DNA from: Sphingomonas sp. S-NIH.Pt15_0812
Lineage (GTDB): Bacteria; Pseudomonadota; Alphaproteobacteria; Sphingomonadales; Sphingomonadaceae
Length of the DNA stretch: 64,000 nucleotides
Reading direction: 5' to 3'
Assembly: GCF_003951315.1 (NCBI RefSeq)
Contig: NZ_QLJH01000013.1
Span: forward strand, 49,054-113,053
The notes beneath the pieces are model-generated. The model did no database searches. It saw only the letters and a list, made by a program, of their open reading frames with translations, and was not told the origin of the DNA. Made by a program: the position numbers and the translations under genes. Position 1 is the stretch's first letter. Every line of letters starts with the position of its first letter. Positions 30,663-39,541 of this stretch are shown here, piece after piece.

Positions 30663-31430
30663 GTGGTGGAGCGGACCGTGATCGTGACGGGGGCCGAGTC
30701 GGGAATCGGCGCGGCCTGCGCGGAGGCATTCGGCGCGACGGGCGCGCGGGTCGCCATCCTCTTCTATCAGGACCAGGCGGCGGCCGACGCCACGGCGGCG
30801 GCGGTGAGCAAGGCGGGCGGCACGGCGATGACCGTGCAGGCGCATGTCGATGACGAAGCCTCGGTCGACCGGGCCTTCGCGGCGGTGGAGGCCGCCTGGG
30901 GACCGGCGGCGGTGCTGGTCAATTCGGCCGGGCTCAACATGTCGGGGGTGACGGTGCGCGACATGACCCTGGCGCAGTGGCGGCGGCTGCTCGACACGGA
31001 CTTGACCGGCGCGTTCCTGACCTCGCGCCGCTTCCTGACCGGGCGGGGCGAGGCGAAGGGCGACGCCGCGATCCTGCACATCTCCTCGATCCACGCCTAT
31101 GCGGTGCGCGCGGGCGGCGCGGATTATTGCGCGGCCAAGGGCGGCCTGTCCAACCTGGTCGAGACGCTGGCGATCGAGGAGGCCCCGCGCGGCATCCGCG
31201 TCAATGCGATCGAACCCGGCATGATCCTGACCCCGATGAACGCGCGCGCCGAAAGCGACGACGCCTATCGCCGCACGCTGGAGCAGAACATCCCGCTCGG
31301 CCGCGCCGGACAACCGTCGGAAGTGGCGGAGCTCGCCGTCTTCCTGGCGTCCGACCAGGCCCGCTACATCACCGGGGCGCGGATCGTCATCGATGGCGGC
31401 CTGTCGCTGATGCAGGCGCTGGGCGCATGA
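30663..31430 (+). CDS. Short-chain dehydrogenase/reductase
   Basis: 255 residues, classical SDR. Cofactor loop VIVTGAESGIGAAC, NSAG-type motif LVNSAGLN, active-site Ser in HISSIHAY and the YCAAKGG Tyr-x3-Lys, then RVNAIEPGMILTPM. The fold resembles glucose- or 3-oxoacyl-reducing SDRs; the substrate cannot be read. A strong AGGAGGAG (30651-30658) precedes two consecutive GTG codons at 30663 and 30666; the second is better spaced. The stop overlaps the glycosidase start by ATGA, so the two form one unit, possibly converting a sugar lactone or alditol. Confidence 0.9.
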   Translation: MVERTVIVTGAESGIGAACAEAFGATGARVAILFYQDQAAADATAAAVSKAGGTAMTVQAHVDDEASVDRAFAAVEAAWGPAAVLVNSAGLNMSGVTVRDMTLAQWRRLLDTDLTGAFLTSRRFLTGRGEAKGDAAILHISSIHAYAVRAGGADYCAAKGGLSNLVETLAIEEAPRGIRVNAIEPGMILTPMNARAESDDAYRRTLEQNIPLGRAGQPSEVAELAVFLASDQARYITGARIVIDGGLSLMQALGA

Positions 31431-32392
31431 GCATGCCGACGAACGCGACGGGATCGATCGCCGACCCGCATCGCAAGGATGCCGTCGTCGACGCGCCGCC
31501 GGACCTCGACTTCAACGTCAAGCGGATCGAAGAGGTGACGCTGGACGGCCCGCCGGAGCTGATGGCCCGCGACCTGATGAGCCCCTATGTCTGGCGCGAG
31601 CCGGACGGCCGCTGGGGCCTGATGGTCCGGGCGGTGGTGAAGCCGGGCGAGACGCTGACCGATACCGGCGTGATCTGGTCCGGGTGGAGCGACGATGGCC
31701 GCCACTTCACGATGCTGGACGCACCCTCGATCGTGCCGGGGCCGGGCGATCACGATGCCGGCGGCGTCGAGGACCCGACCGTGGTGCGCGGGCCGGACGG
31801 GTACATCGTCTATTATTCGGGCGTGCTGGCCGACCATTCGCATGGCGAACTCTCCTATGCCGCCGGCCCGTCGCTCGACCGGCTGGAAAAAAGCGGCGTC
31901 GCGCTCGCCTCCTCCAAGTCGGAGGGCAATACCAAGGAGGCGACGGTCGATCGCACCGCGGACGGGCGCTGGCGGCTGTTCTACGAATATGCGGCCGATG
32001 ATGCGTCGCGCGTCGGGCTGGCGATCGGCGCGGAGGTGGCGGGGCCGTGGGACGAACAGCCCACGCCCTTCATGCCGCGCGCGGACAGTTGGGACGACTG
32101 GCATCTCTCCACCGGGCCGCTTTTGACCGACGATCCGGCGCGGCCGGTGATGTTCTACAACGGCGCGACTCGCGATGCGCGCTGGCGGATCGGCTGGGTG
32201 GCGTTCGACGAACACTATACGCGCGTGGTGGCGCGGGGCATCCAGCCGCTGGTCACGCCGCCGCCGGCCGACGATCGCGGCGCGACCGATATCGCGTTCG
32301 CCGCGTCGGTGGTTGTCGAAGATTGCTTGATCTGGCTCTATTATTCGTTGGAGGACCGGCGGCTCGCCCGGGCGCTGATCCGGCGCAGCTAG
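31427..32392 (+). CDS. Five-bladed beta-propeller glycosidase-like protein (GH130/GH43-like)
   Basis: 321 residues. GGVEDPTVVRGPDGYIVYYS is the kind of acidic blade motif found in GH130, GH43 and related families, and repeated Trp/Tyr-rich blades follow (YVWREPDGRWGLMV, RWRLFYEYAADD, MFYNGATRDARWRIGW, CLIWLYYSLEDRRLARA). Family assignment is only to the clan level. No signal peptide is present, so it acts in the cytosol, which fits a phosphorylase (GH130-like) better than a secreted hydrolase. It overlaps the SDR stop and is 45 bases from the NRPS start. Confidence 0.75.
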   Translation: MSMPTNATGSIADPHRKDAVVDAPPDLDFNVKRIEEVTLDGPPELMARDLMSPYVWREPDGRWGLMVRAVVKPGETLTDTGVIWSGWSDDGRHFTMLDAPSIVPGPGDHDAGGVEDPTVVRGPDGYIVYYSGVLADHSHGELSYAAGPSLDRLEKSGVALASSKSEGNTKEATVDRTADGRWRLFYEYAADDASRVGLAIGAEVAGPWDEQPTPFMPRADSWDDWHLSTGPLLTDDPARPVMFYNGATRDARWRIGWVAFDEHYTRVVARGIQPLVTPPPADDRGATDIAFAASVVVEDCLIWLYYSLEDRRLARALIRRS

Positions 32393-32437
32393 GCGCGCCG
32401 TCACCCGTCATACTCGATCCACAGGACCGTCCAGCCG

Positions 32438-35400
32438 ATGCCAGCGGAAACGCCGCCCCCGACCGACCTTCCGCCCACGATCCACGCGCCGATCGCGCCC
32501 GCGCCGGAATTGCGGCCCGAGGCACCCTATGCGCGCGACGAACTGCTGCACGAGCTGTTCGACGCGACCACGCGCGACCATCCCCAGGCCGTCGCGTTGA
32601 AGCTGATCGGCGCGGACGAGGAATATGGCCGCGCCACGCAATGGACCTATGACATGCTGGCGCGGCGCAGCCTGTCGCTGGCGCATCGGCTGCGCGGCAT
32701 GGGCATCGGCAAGGGCGACCGGGTGGTGCTGTGCCTGCCGCGCGGTCTGGACCAGTATATGGCGATCCTGGGCGTGCTGCGCGCCGGGGCCGCCTATGTG
32801 CCGGTCGACTGGGGCTATCCGCAGGACCGGATCGCCTTCATCGTCGAGGATAGCGGCGCGGCGCTGACCATCACGGTCGCCGCGCGCGCGGGCGAGATCG
32901 GCGGGCGGACGCTGGCGATCGATGCGGAGCTGGGCGACCTGGCCGCCGAGCCGCCCGTGCCGCTGCCGCGCGACGTGACGGGGGCGGCCCCGCAGGACCT
33001 GGCCTATATCATCTATACCTCCGGCACGACCGGGCGGCCCAAGGGGGTGATGATCACCCATGCCAATGCCTGCCACCTGGTCCGTTCGGAAAGCGCGATC
33101 CTGGCGCTGGACCCGGCCGATATCGTGTTCGGCGGGTTCAGCCTGGCATTCGACATGTCGGTCGAGACGATGTGGAGCGCCTTCTTCGTCGGCGCCACGC
33201 TGCTGGTCGCGACCGAGGCGCTGGCGAGCAGCGGCCCGGACGTGGCGATCGCGCTGGCGGCGGAGCGGACGACGATCTGGCATGTCGTCCCCTCGCTGAT
33301 CGCGCTGGTCGAGCATCCGGTGCCGACGCTCCGCCTGATCAACATGGGCGGCGAGGCCTGCCCGCCCGATCTGCCGCGCCGGCTGGCGCGGCCGGGCCTG
33401 CGGCTGCTCAACACCTATGGCCCGACCGAAACCTCGGTGACCGCGACCTGGACCGAGGTGCAGCCGGGCCAGCGCATCACCATCGGCAAGCCGCTGCCCG
33501 GCTATACCGCCTGGATCGTCGACGCGGCGTTGCAGCCGGTCGCGGCGGGGCAGGAGGGCGAGCTGGTGATCGGCGGCCCCGGCGTCGGCGTCGGCTATGT
33601 CAACCGGCCCGACCTGACCGCCGAGAAGTTCACGATGACGCCGTTCGACACCGTGTCGGGCGGGCCGGAGCGGATCTATCGCTCGGGCGACCTCGTCCGG
33701 CTGGACGCGGCGGGCGATATCGATTTCGTCGGGCGGATCGACACGCAGGTGAAGATCCGCGGCTTCCGCGTCGAACTCGCCGAGATCGAGGCGGTGATCG
33801 GCGAGGCGCCGGGCGTGGCGCAGACGGTCGTGCATCTGTTCAACGATGCGGACGGCGCGGAATTCCTGGCCGCCTTCATCGTCGCGCGCAGCGGCGAGAC
33901 GGTCGATGTCGCGGACGTCAGGGCGCGGGTCACCGAACGCCTGCCCAACTATATGCGCCCGGCCGCCTATCAGATGATGGCCGCGCTGCCGACGCTGCCC
34001 GCCTCGGGCAAGGTCGACCGCAAGGCGCTGGTCAAGCCGGAGATCACCGTCGACACCGGCCGCGCGGTCGAGCCGCCGGCGACGCCGATGGAGGCGACGC
34101 TCCACCGCATCTGGGCCGAGGCGTTCGCGCCGCAGCCCGTCTCCGTGCTGGACGATCTGTTCGAGGATCTGGGTGGCCATTCGCTCAAGGCGGCGCGGCT
34201 CGTCTCGGCGGCACGCAAGGTGCCGGGGCTGGAGGGCCTGTCGCTGGAGGATGTCTATGCCGCGCCCACCATCCGCGCGCTGGCGGAGCGGATCGGCGGC
34301 GCGGCGCCGATCGCGCTGCTGACGGAGGGCAGTTTCCACCGCGTGCCGGAATGGAAGCGCCGGCTGTGCGTCGCGGCGCAGACGCTGGCGTTGATCCCGA
34401 TCTACACGCTGGCGGGCCTGCAATGGTTCACGCCCTATATCGCCTATACGCATCTGGCCGCGCGGATGAGCCGCATCGACGCGCTGGTCCTCAGCGCGCT
34501 GTTCTTCACCGTCGTGCCGGTCGCCTCCCTGTTCCTGTCGATCGCGGCGAAATGGCTGGTCGTCGGGCGGTTCAAGGCGGGCGACTATCCGCTTTGGGGC
34601 AGCTATTATTTCCGCTGGTGGCTGGTGCGCCGGATCATCGCGGTGACCGCCACCCCCTATATCGCCGGTACGCCGATGATCCGGGGCTATTACCGGATGC
34701 TGGGGGCCAGGATCGGCAAGCGCGCCTATCTGGGCACCGGGGTGATCGATACCGCCGACCTGTTCGCCTGCGGCGACGATTCGATCGTGAGCGACCAGGC
34801 GGTGATGGCGACCAGTTCGGTCGAGCGCGGGCTGCTGCGGCTGGGCCGGGTGACGCTCGGCGACCGGGTGTTCGTCGGGTCGCAGGCGGTGGTCGGGCGC
34901 GAGGCACGGCTGGAGGATGACGCGATCCTCGACGACATGTCGGCCCTGCCGGCGGAGATGGTGGTGCCGGCGCGCCAGCGCTGGACCGGATCGCCTGCCC
35001 GCTTCGCCGCGATGGTCGAGCCGGGCGCGGTGGCGGGCAGGACCGGCGGGCCGGGGCCGTCGCTCGGCCTGTTGCTGGGCGCGCTGCTGCTGCCGATCCT
35101 CGCCATCCTGCCGATCGCGCCGGGCCTGATCGCGCTGATCGAGCTCGACTGGGCGACGACCGGCTATGCCTATGTCCTCGTCTCGCCGCTGCTCGCCGTC
35201 ACCTATGTCGTGATGATGTGCGTGCTGACCGTGCTGGCCAAGCGGCTGATCCTGGGGCGGGTGTCGCCGGGCGTCTACCGTCTGGAGAGCTGGTTCTACG
35301 TCCGCTACTGGATGGTCAAGCAGATCAACGACCTGGCGCTGCGCTTGCTGCACCCGATCTTCGCGACCCTCTATGTCATCCCCTGGTACCGGGCGCTGGG

Positions 35401-36454
35401 CGTGAAGGTCGGCCGGCGGGCGGAGATCTCGACCGCCAGCGCGATCGTCCCCGATCTGGTCGAGATCGGGCCGGAAAGCTTCATCGCCGATTCGGTCATC
35501 TTCGGCGCGGCGAAGATCGGGCACGGCACGATCGAACTGGCGCATACCAAGATCGGCCGGCGCAGCTTCATCGGCAATTCGGCGCTGTTGCCGAGCGGCG
35601 TGCAGATCGGCGACGAGGTGCTGATCGGCGTCCTGTCCAAGCCGCCGGAAGACCCCGCGCTGGCGCTTGAACAGGGCAGCACCTGGTTCGGCTCGCCCGC
35701 CTTCAAGCTGCCGGTGCGCCAGGTCGCGACGATGTTCGACGAGGGCGCGCGCTTCAATCCGTCGCGCGGGCTGATCGCCACCCGCCTGTCGATCGAGGCG
35801 ATCCGCACCACCCTGTCGCTCACCGCCTTCCTGGTGTTCTTCAGCCTGCTGCTCTCGGTCGTCGGCGACCTGGACGACCTGGAGCGGGGCGGGCTGGTGA
35901 TCGTGTCCACCTTCCCCTTCCTCTACATGGCGTTCTGCCTCGCCTGCGGGGCGTTCGTGCTGGCGCTCAAATGGCTGGTGGTCGGCCGCTACACCGCGAC
36001 CACCGCGCCCTTGTGGAGCACCTTCGTCTGGCGGACCGAGCTGGTCACCGCGACCTATGAGAATCTGGCGGTCGCCAACCTGCTGGAACCGTTGCGGGGG
36101 ACGCCGTGGATCGGCCTCTATCTCCGCCTGATGGGCGCGAAGATCGGCAAGCGCTGCTATATTGACACCACCGACCTGACCGAGCACGACCTGGTCACGA
36201 TCGGCGACGATGTCGCGCTCAACGACTATGCCGGCCTCCAGACGCATCTGTTCGAGGATCGGGTGATGAAGGTCGGCGCGATCACGGTCGGTGACCGCGC
36301 GACGATCGGCTCGCTCGCCATCGTCCTCTATGACGCGGAGGTCGGCGCCGACGCGCAGCTCGGCGACCTGTCGGTGGTGATGAAGGGCGAGTCGCTGCCC
36401 GACGGCACCAATTGGGAGGGCAGCCCGGCGCGGATCGTCACCGGGGGCGCATGA
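32438..36454 (+). CDS. Pls/PosA-type single-module NRPS with membrane beta-helix C-terminus
   Basis: 1338 residues. Adenylation domain ~30-540: A3 YTSGTTGRPKG (193-203), A4 FSLAFDMSVETMW with Asp239, the residue that normally binds the amino-acid amine, A5 NTYGPTET, A7 YRSGDLVR, A10 PASGKVDRK. Carrier domain ~548-618 with DLGGHSLKA and pantetheine Ser582. The remaining ~700 residues alternate hydrophobic segments with three left-handed beta-helix (hexapeptide) blocks near 752-855, 987-1075 and 1231-1338, as in epsilon-poly-lysine synthase (Pls), where this part makes peptide bonds. There is no condensation or thioesterase domain. It should activate one amino acid at the inner membrane; which one is unknown. 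The PPTase start overlaps its stop. Confidence 0.9.
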   Translation: MPAETPPPTDLPPTIHAPIAPAPELRPEAPYARDELLHELFDATTRDHPQAVALKLIGADEEYGRATQWTYDMLARRSLSLAHRLRGMGIGKGDRVVLCLPRGLDQYMAILGVLRAGAAYVPVDWGYPQDRIAFIVEDSGAALTITVAARAGEIGGRTLAIDAELGDLAAEPPVPLPRDVTGAAPQDLAYIIYTSGTTGRPKGVMITHANACHLVRSESAILALDPADIVFGGFSLAFDMSVETMWSAFFVGATLLVATEALASSGPDVAIALAAERTTIWHVVPSLIALVEHPVPTLRLINMGGEACPPDLPRRLARPGLRLLNTYGPTETSVTATWTEVQPGQRITIGKPLPGYTAWIVDAALQPVAAGQEGELVIGGPGVGVGYVNRPDLTAEKFTMTPFDTVSGGPERIYRSGDLVRLDAAGDIDFVGRIDTQVKIRGFRVELAEIEAVIGEAPGVAQTVVHLFNDADGAEFLAAFIVARSGETVDVADVRARVTERLPNYMRPAAYQMMAALPTLPASGKVDRKALVKPEITVDTGRAVEPPATPMEATLHRIWAEAFAPQPVSVLDDLFEDLGGHSLKAARLVSAARKVPGLEGLSLEDVYAAPTIRALAERIGGAAPIALLTEGSFHRVPEWKRRLCVAAQTLALIPIYTLAGLQWFTPYIAYTHLAARMSRIDALVLSALFFTVVPVASLFLSIAAKWLVVGRFKAGDYPLWGSYYFRWWLVRRIIAVTATPYIAGTPMIRGYYRMLGARIGKRAYLGTGVIDTADLFACGDDSIVSDQAVMATSSVERGLLRLGRVTLGDRVFVGSQAVVGREARLEDDAILDDMSALPAEMVVPARQRWTGSPARFAAMVEPGAVAGRTGGPGPSLGLLLGALLLPILAILPIAPGLIALIELDWATTGYAYVLVSPLLAVTYVVMMCVLTVLAKRLILGRVSPGVYRLESWFYVRYWMVKQINDLALRLLHPIFATLYVIPWYRALGVKVGRRAEISTASAIVPDLVEIGPESFIADSVIFGAAKIGHGTIELAHTKIGRRSFIGNSALLPSGVQIGDEVLIGVLSKPPEDPALALEQGSTWFGSPAFKLPVRQVATMFDEGARFNPSRGLIATRLSIEAIRTTLSLTAFLVFFSLLLSVVGDLDDLERGGLVIVSTFPFLYMAFCLACGAFVLALKWLVVGRYTATTAPLWSTFVWRTELVTATYENLAVANLLEPLRGTPWIGLYLRLMGAKIGKRCYIDTTDLTEHDLVTIGDDVALNDYAGLQTHLFEDRVMKVGAITVGDRATIGSLAIVLYDAEVGADAQLGDLSVVMKGESLPDGTNWEGSPARIVTGGA

Positions 36455-37023
36455 CACCGATCTGGCATGACGGGCCGCTCGACGGATTGGACTGGGACGG
36501 CGCCTCGCCGGTCGCGTGGCGCGTCGCCGATCCGGGGCGGGGGCGACGCCAGCCCCTGGTCGCGGCGTTGCTCGCCCGGCTGACGGGCGAGGCGGCAGCG
36601 GCCGTCCACCTCGCCCGCGATGCGGCCGGTGCGCCCTATGTGGCGTATCCGCCGGGCTGGCATATCGGCCTGTCGGGGCGGGGCGACCATGGCCTGATCG
36701 GCGCGGCGCGCCGGCCGATCGCGGTCGATCGCGAACTGGTCGACGATGCGCCGCCGCTCTGGGACATGCTGACGGAACGGGAGGCGCACGACCTGCGCCA
36801 GGTCCCCGCCGCCGGACAACCGCGCGCGTGGCTGCGCCGCTGGACGATCAAGGAGGCGCACGCCAAGCTGGTCGGCACGCCCCGCCGCCTCGCGCCGGAG
36901 GCGATCGACACGCGGTTGATCGATGCCACCCGCGCCACGGCGCACTGCGAGGGGCGTTCCGACTGCTGGACGCGCGACACCGGCGACGCGATCGAGACCC
37001 TCGCCTGCTGGAGCGCCGCATGA
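36451..37023 (+). CDS. 4'-phosphopantetheinyl transferase superfamily protein
   Basis: 190 residues with the PPTase core WTIKEAHAKLVG (W-x2-K-E-A-x2-K, Mg and CoA binding) around residues 131-142 and the earlier HIGLSGRGDHGLIG, where the family usually has HNxSHS. It would load the carrier Ser582 of the NRPS encoded just upstream with phosphopantetheine; the ATGA overlap makes it a dedicated partner. The weakly matching N-terminal His-Ser motif keeps the subfamily uncertain. Confidence 0.85.
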   Translation: MTPIWHDGPLDGLDWDGASPVAWRVADPGRGRRQPLVAALLARLTGEAAAAVHLARDAAGAPYVAYPPGWHIGLSGRGDHGLIGAARRPIAVDRELVDDAPPLWDMLTEREAHDLRQVPAAGQPRAWLRRWTIKEAHAKLVGTPRRLAPEAIDTRLIDATRATAHCEGRSDCWTRDTGDAIETLACWSAA

Positions 37024-37553
37024 CCGACCTCGGCGTCCGCCCCTATGCCGACACCGATCGCGCCGCGGTGCTGGCGATCTTCGACGGCAATGCCGACGAT
37101 TATTTCGGGGCGGGCGACCGCGCCTGGCTGGAAGAGACGCTGGACGAACCGGACGGCCCCGCCTTCGTCGTCGCGGTGGACGGCGTCGCGGCGGCGTTCG
37201 GCGGCTATGAGGTCTGGGACCATTACAACAAGGCGCTGCTCTATTGGGGCATGGCGGCGCGGCGCTATCACGGCTGCGGCCTCGGTCGGCTGCTGCTGTT
37301 CGAGCGGTTGCGGCACGTCGCGACCCGCGCCGACCCGCCGACCCGCTACGTCACGGTCGATACCTCGCCCCAGGTCGCGCCCTTCTTCCGCCGTTGCGGG
37401 TTCCAGGAGACAGCGGTGTGGCCGCAGGGCTATCGTTCGGGCATGACGATGCACGAGCTCCGCTTCGATCTCGCCGCCACGTCGCCCGCCGCCTTGACGA
37501 TGCAGCGCGACGCGGCGCTGGCGGCGGCGCGGGACGCGGTCGGGCGGCTTTAA
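37020..37553 (+). CDS. GNAT acetyltransferase of the NRPS locus
   Basis: 177 residues. A GNAT start (VRPYADTDRAAVLAIFDGN), the acetyl-CoA loop in RRYHGCGLGRLLLFERL and the end VDTSPQVAPFFRRCGFQET are clear. ATG 37020 overlaps the PPTase stop (ATGA), so it is the last gene of the locus, and it could acylate the amino acid or its product, for instance to cap or release it. Alternatively it acts on an unrelated amine. Its stop overlaps by 4 bases the end of the convergent phosphatase gene. Confidence 0.85.
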   Translation: MTDLGVRPYADTDRAAVLAIFDGNADDYFGAGDRAWLEETLDEPDGPAFVVAVDGVAAAFGGYEVWDHYNKALLYWGMAARRYHGCGLGRLLLFERLRHVATRADPPTRYVTVDTSPQVAPFFRRCGFQETAVWPQGYRSGMTMHELRFDLAATSPAALTMQRDAALAAARDAVGRL

Positions 37554-38782
37554 CGTCCCGGCGCCGGCCGCGCGACCAGCGGCGCGAGGCGGGCGCGGAG
37601 CAGGCGTTCGAAGCGCGGCAATGGGCAGAGCGTCGCGCAGCCCTTCACCGTCAGCGGCGTCACCGTCACCTCGGGCGACAGCGTGCGCAGGGCGTCCAGC
37701 GGCTGCGCCTGATAGGCGGCGCGGACGTAGAGCGCGCCCGATCGCGGGTCGCGATACCGCTCCAGCAGGATCGCGCCGCCGGGGGCGACGTCGTTCAGCG
37801 CATAGCCGGGCGCGGCGAGATCGACGCCGAGCGCCGCGCCCAGCGCGGTGACGTTGGTGTCGTGGCCGACCAGCAGGTCGAGCGCGGGCCCGTCCTTCCG
37901 CGTCAGCGCGCCGAGCATATGGTCGCCCAGCGCCGATGCCTGATGCGCGGCCATATAGGGGGAGCGGGTGAATACGTCGAACAGGGCGGCGTGCAGCCTG
38001 CCCAGCCGCGCGATCGTCGCGGCGTCGGCGCGGCCCCAGCCGACCTGAGACGCCGGCATCCCCTCGGCATATTGCAGCAGCAGCACCTGCGCGATGCCCG
38101 ACGTGCTGCGGATCGGGCCCGACAGGTCGATGCCGCGCCCGTCCGCGGAGGGGCGAAGCGCGGGCGCGCCGCCGCCGGTGCAGCCCCGCGGATCGCCGCA
38201 ATCCAGCACCCGGTCGAGCAGCCGGATATCGGGGCGATGGCGATCGGCGAGCGCCGCCATGCCGCCGGTATAGCGATCGATCGCGCCGACGGCGGCGCGC
38301 GCATCGAAGGCGGTGGCGCCGGCGCGCAGCGGCTCGAACAGCGGGTCCGCCTGATCCTCCGCCAGGTGATCGACCATGATCGGGCAGCCGGGCGCGAGGC
38401 CGGCGGCATAGGCCTCGCCGCTCTGGATGGTGCGGATCGCGGTATTGCTGTGGATTCGCACCGTGCCGCCGCGCGGACAGCCGGTGGCGGGCACCAGCCC
38501 GGCCTGGACCCAGCGGCGGCGGTCGAACGCGCCGAGCAGCGTCATCGCCTGCGCGCCATGCGGCGTCACCCGGCTTTCGGGCAGCGGCCAGCGCGGCCAG
38601 GGCGCGGCGCTCCTGGTGTCGGCGGGCACCTCGCCGTCGAGCGGCACGCGGACGCCGTGGCGCATCAGCACCACCGCCCGGTCGAGGACCAGGCCGGCGC
38701 GCACGGGCGCGGCCATGACGGGGGGCGACAAGCCGGCGAGGGCGGCGAGCAGGAGCGGCAGGCGACGGAGCAAGCGGGGCAT
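37550..38782 (-). CDS. Histidine acid phosphatase (AppA/phytase-type), periplasmic
   Basis: 410 residues. A signal peptide (RRLPLLLAALAGLSPPVMA) is followed by RHGVRVP at 41-47, the RHGxRxP signature whose His42 forms the phospho-enzyme, and the proton donor motif HD in LLVGHDTNV. These and paired cysteines place it with periplasmic glucose-1-phosphatase/phytase enzymes that release phosphate from organic phosphates. It is monocistronic and no Pho box was recognised. Confidence 0.92.
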   Translation of the reverse strand: MPRLLRRLPLLLAALAGLSPPVMAAPVRAGLVLDRAVVLMRHGVRVPLDGEVPADTRSAAPWPRWPLPESRVTPHGAQAMTLLGAFDRRRWVQAGLVPATGCPRGGTVRIHSNTAIRTIQSGEAYAAGLAPGCPIMVDHLAEDQADPLFEPLRAGATAFDARAAVGAIDRYTGGMAALADRHRPDIRLLDRVLDCGDPRGCTGGGAPALRPSADGRGIDLSGPIRSTSGIAQVLLLQYAEGMPASQVGWGRADAATIARLGRLHAALFDVFTRSPYMAAHQASALGDHMLGALTRKDGPALDLLVGHDTNVTALGAALGVDLAAPGYALNDVAPGGAILLERYRDPRSGALYVRAAYQAQPLDALRTLSPEVTVTPLTVKGCATLCPLPRFERLLRARLAPLVARPAPGR

Positions 38783-38824
38783 GGCGCGGCCGTTACCCAG
38801 CGGATCGGACAGTTTCGTGACGCC

Positions 38825-39307
38825 CTATAGCCGGCGGAACATCACCAGGGCGTCGACCTCCACCCCGTCCGGCCGGCGGAACGCGCCCGGCACCGTGCCG
38901 ACGGTCGCGAAGCCGAGCGCCTGCCACAGCCGCACCGCGCGCGTGTTGCTGCTGACCACGAAGTTGAACTGCATCGCCCGGAATCCCATCGCCCGGGCCT
39001 GGACCAGCGAATGCTCCGCCATCGCCCGGCCCACGCCCTGTCCACCGGCATCGGCGGCGGTCATATAGCCGGCATTGGCGACATGCGCGCCGCCGCCCGC
39101 CTGGTTGGCGCGCAGATAATAGGTGCCGAGGATACGCCCCGCGCGCTCCGCGACGAAGCCGGTCTTGTCCGGGCCCGACCAATAGGCCAGCGCCGCCGCC
39201 TCGCTCATTCCCGGATCGAGCGCATAGGTCTCGCCCGCGCGGATCACCGGCATCAGGATGGCGGGCAGCGCGGCGTGATCATCGGGTTTGATCGACCGGA
39301 TGTGCAT
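38825..39307 (-). CDS. GNAT acetyltransferase
   Basis: 160 residues. IRSIKPDDHAALPAILM is a normal GNAT start, TAADAGGQGVGRAMAEHSL holds the acetyl-CoA loop (GQGVGRA) and SSNTRAVRLWQALGFATVG the C-terminal motif. The sequence resembles the phosphinothricin/amino-acid acetylating group, but the substrate is not predictable. It is divergent from the PEP-CTERM gene, with 234 AT-rich bases between. Confidence 0.88.
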   Translation of the reverse strand: MHIRSIKPDDHAALPAILMPVIRAGETYALDPGMSEAAALAYWSGPDKTGFVAERAGRILGTYYLRANQAGGGAHVANAGYMTAADAGGQGVGRAMAEHSLVQARAMGFRAMQFNFVVSSNTRAVRLWQALGFATVGTVPGAFRRPDGVEVDALVMFRRL

Positions 39308-39446
39308 CGGGCTCGATTATGCGGTTGCGACCAGAAACACCAATCCAATGATTGCCTCCAAAATGGACGCGGTACAGAATCGAATTGGTGAAAGTCTTTT
39401 GCTGTCGATACTTTGTCGGAAATTTTATCCAACCAAAATAGTGATC

Positions 39447-39500
39447 GAATATACGCTGTGGAATATACGTATTGCTCGATCATTAACGACAAATTAACGA
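39447..39500. promoter_or_regulatory. Two pairs of direct repeats upstream of the PEP-CTERM gene
   Basis: GAATATACG occurs at 39447-39455 and 39461-39469 (14 bases apart), and ATTAACGA at 39482-39489 and 39493-39500, exactly 11 bases apart. Direct repeats one helical turn apart are the usual layout for OmpR/PhoB-type response regulators. The whole gap 39308-39541 is unusually AT-rich for this genome. Confidence 0.5.
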
Positions 39501-39541
39501 ATTGATCGCGGTAAACAGCCGCAATCAAACAGGGGGTTTGT

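Noticed and set aside
32408..36457. A 1349-codon open frame opposite the NRPS
   Set aside because: Same effect; composition is typical of a codon-position artefact and there is no domain or start signal.
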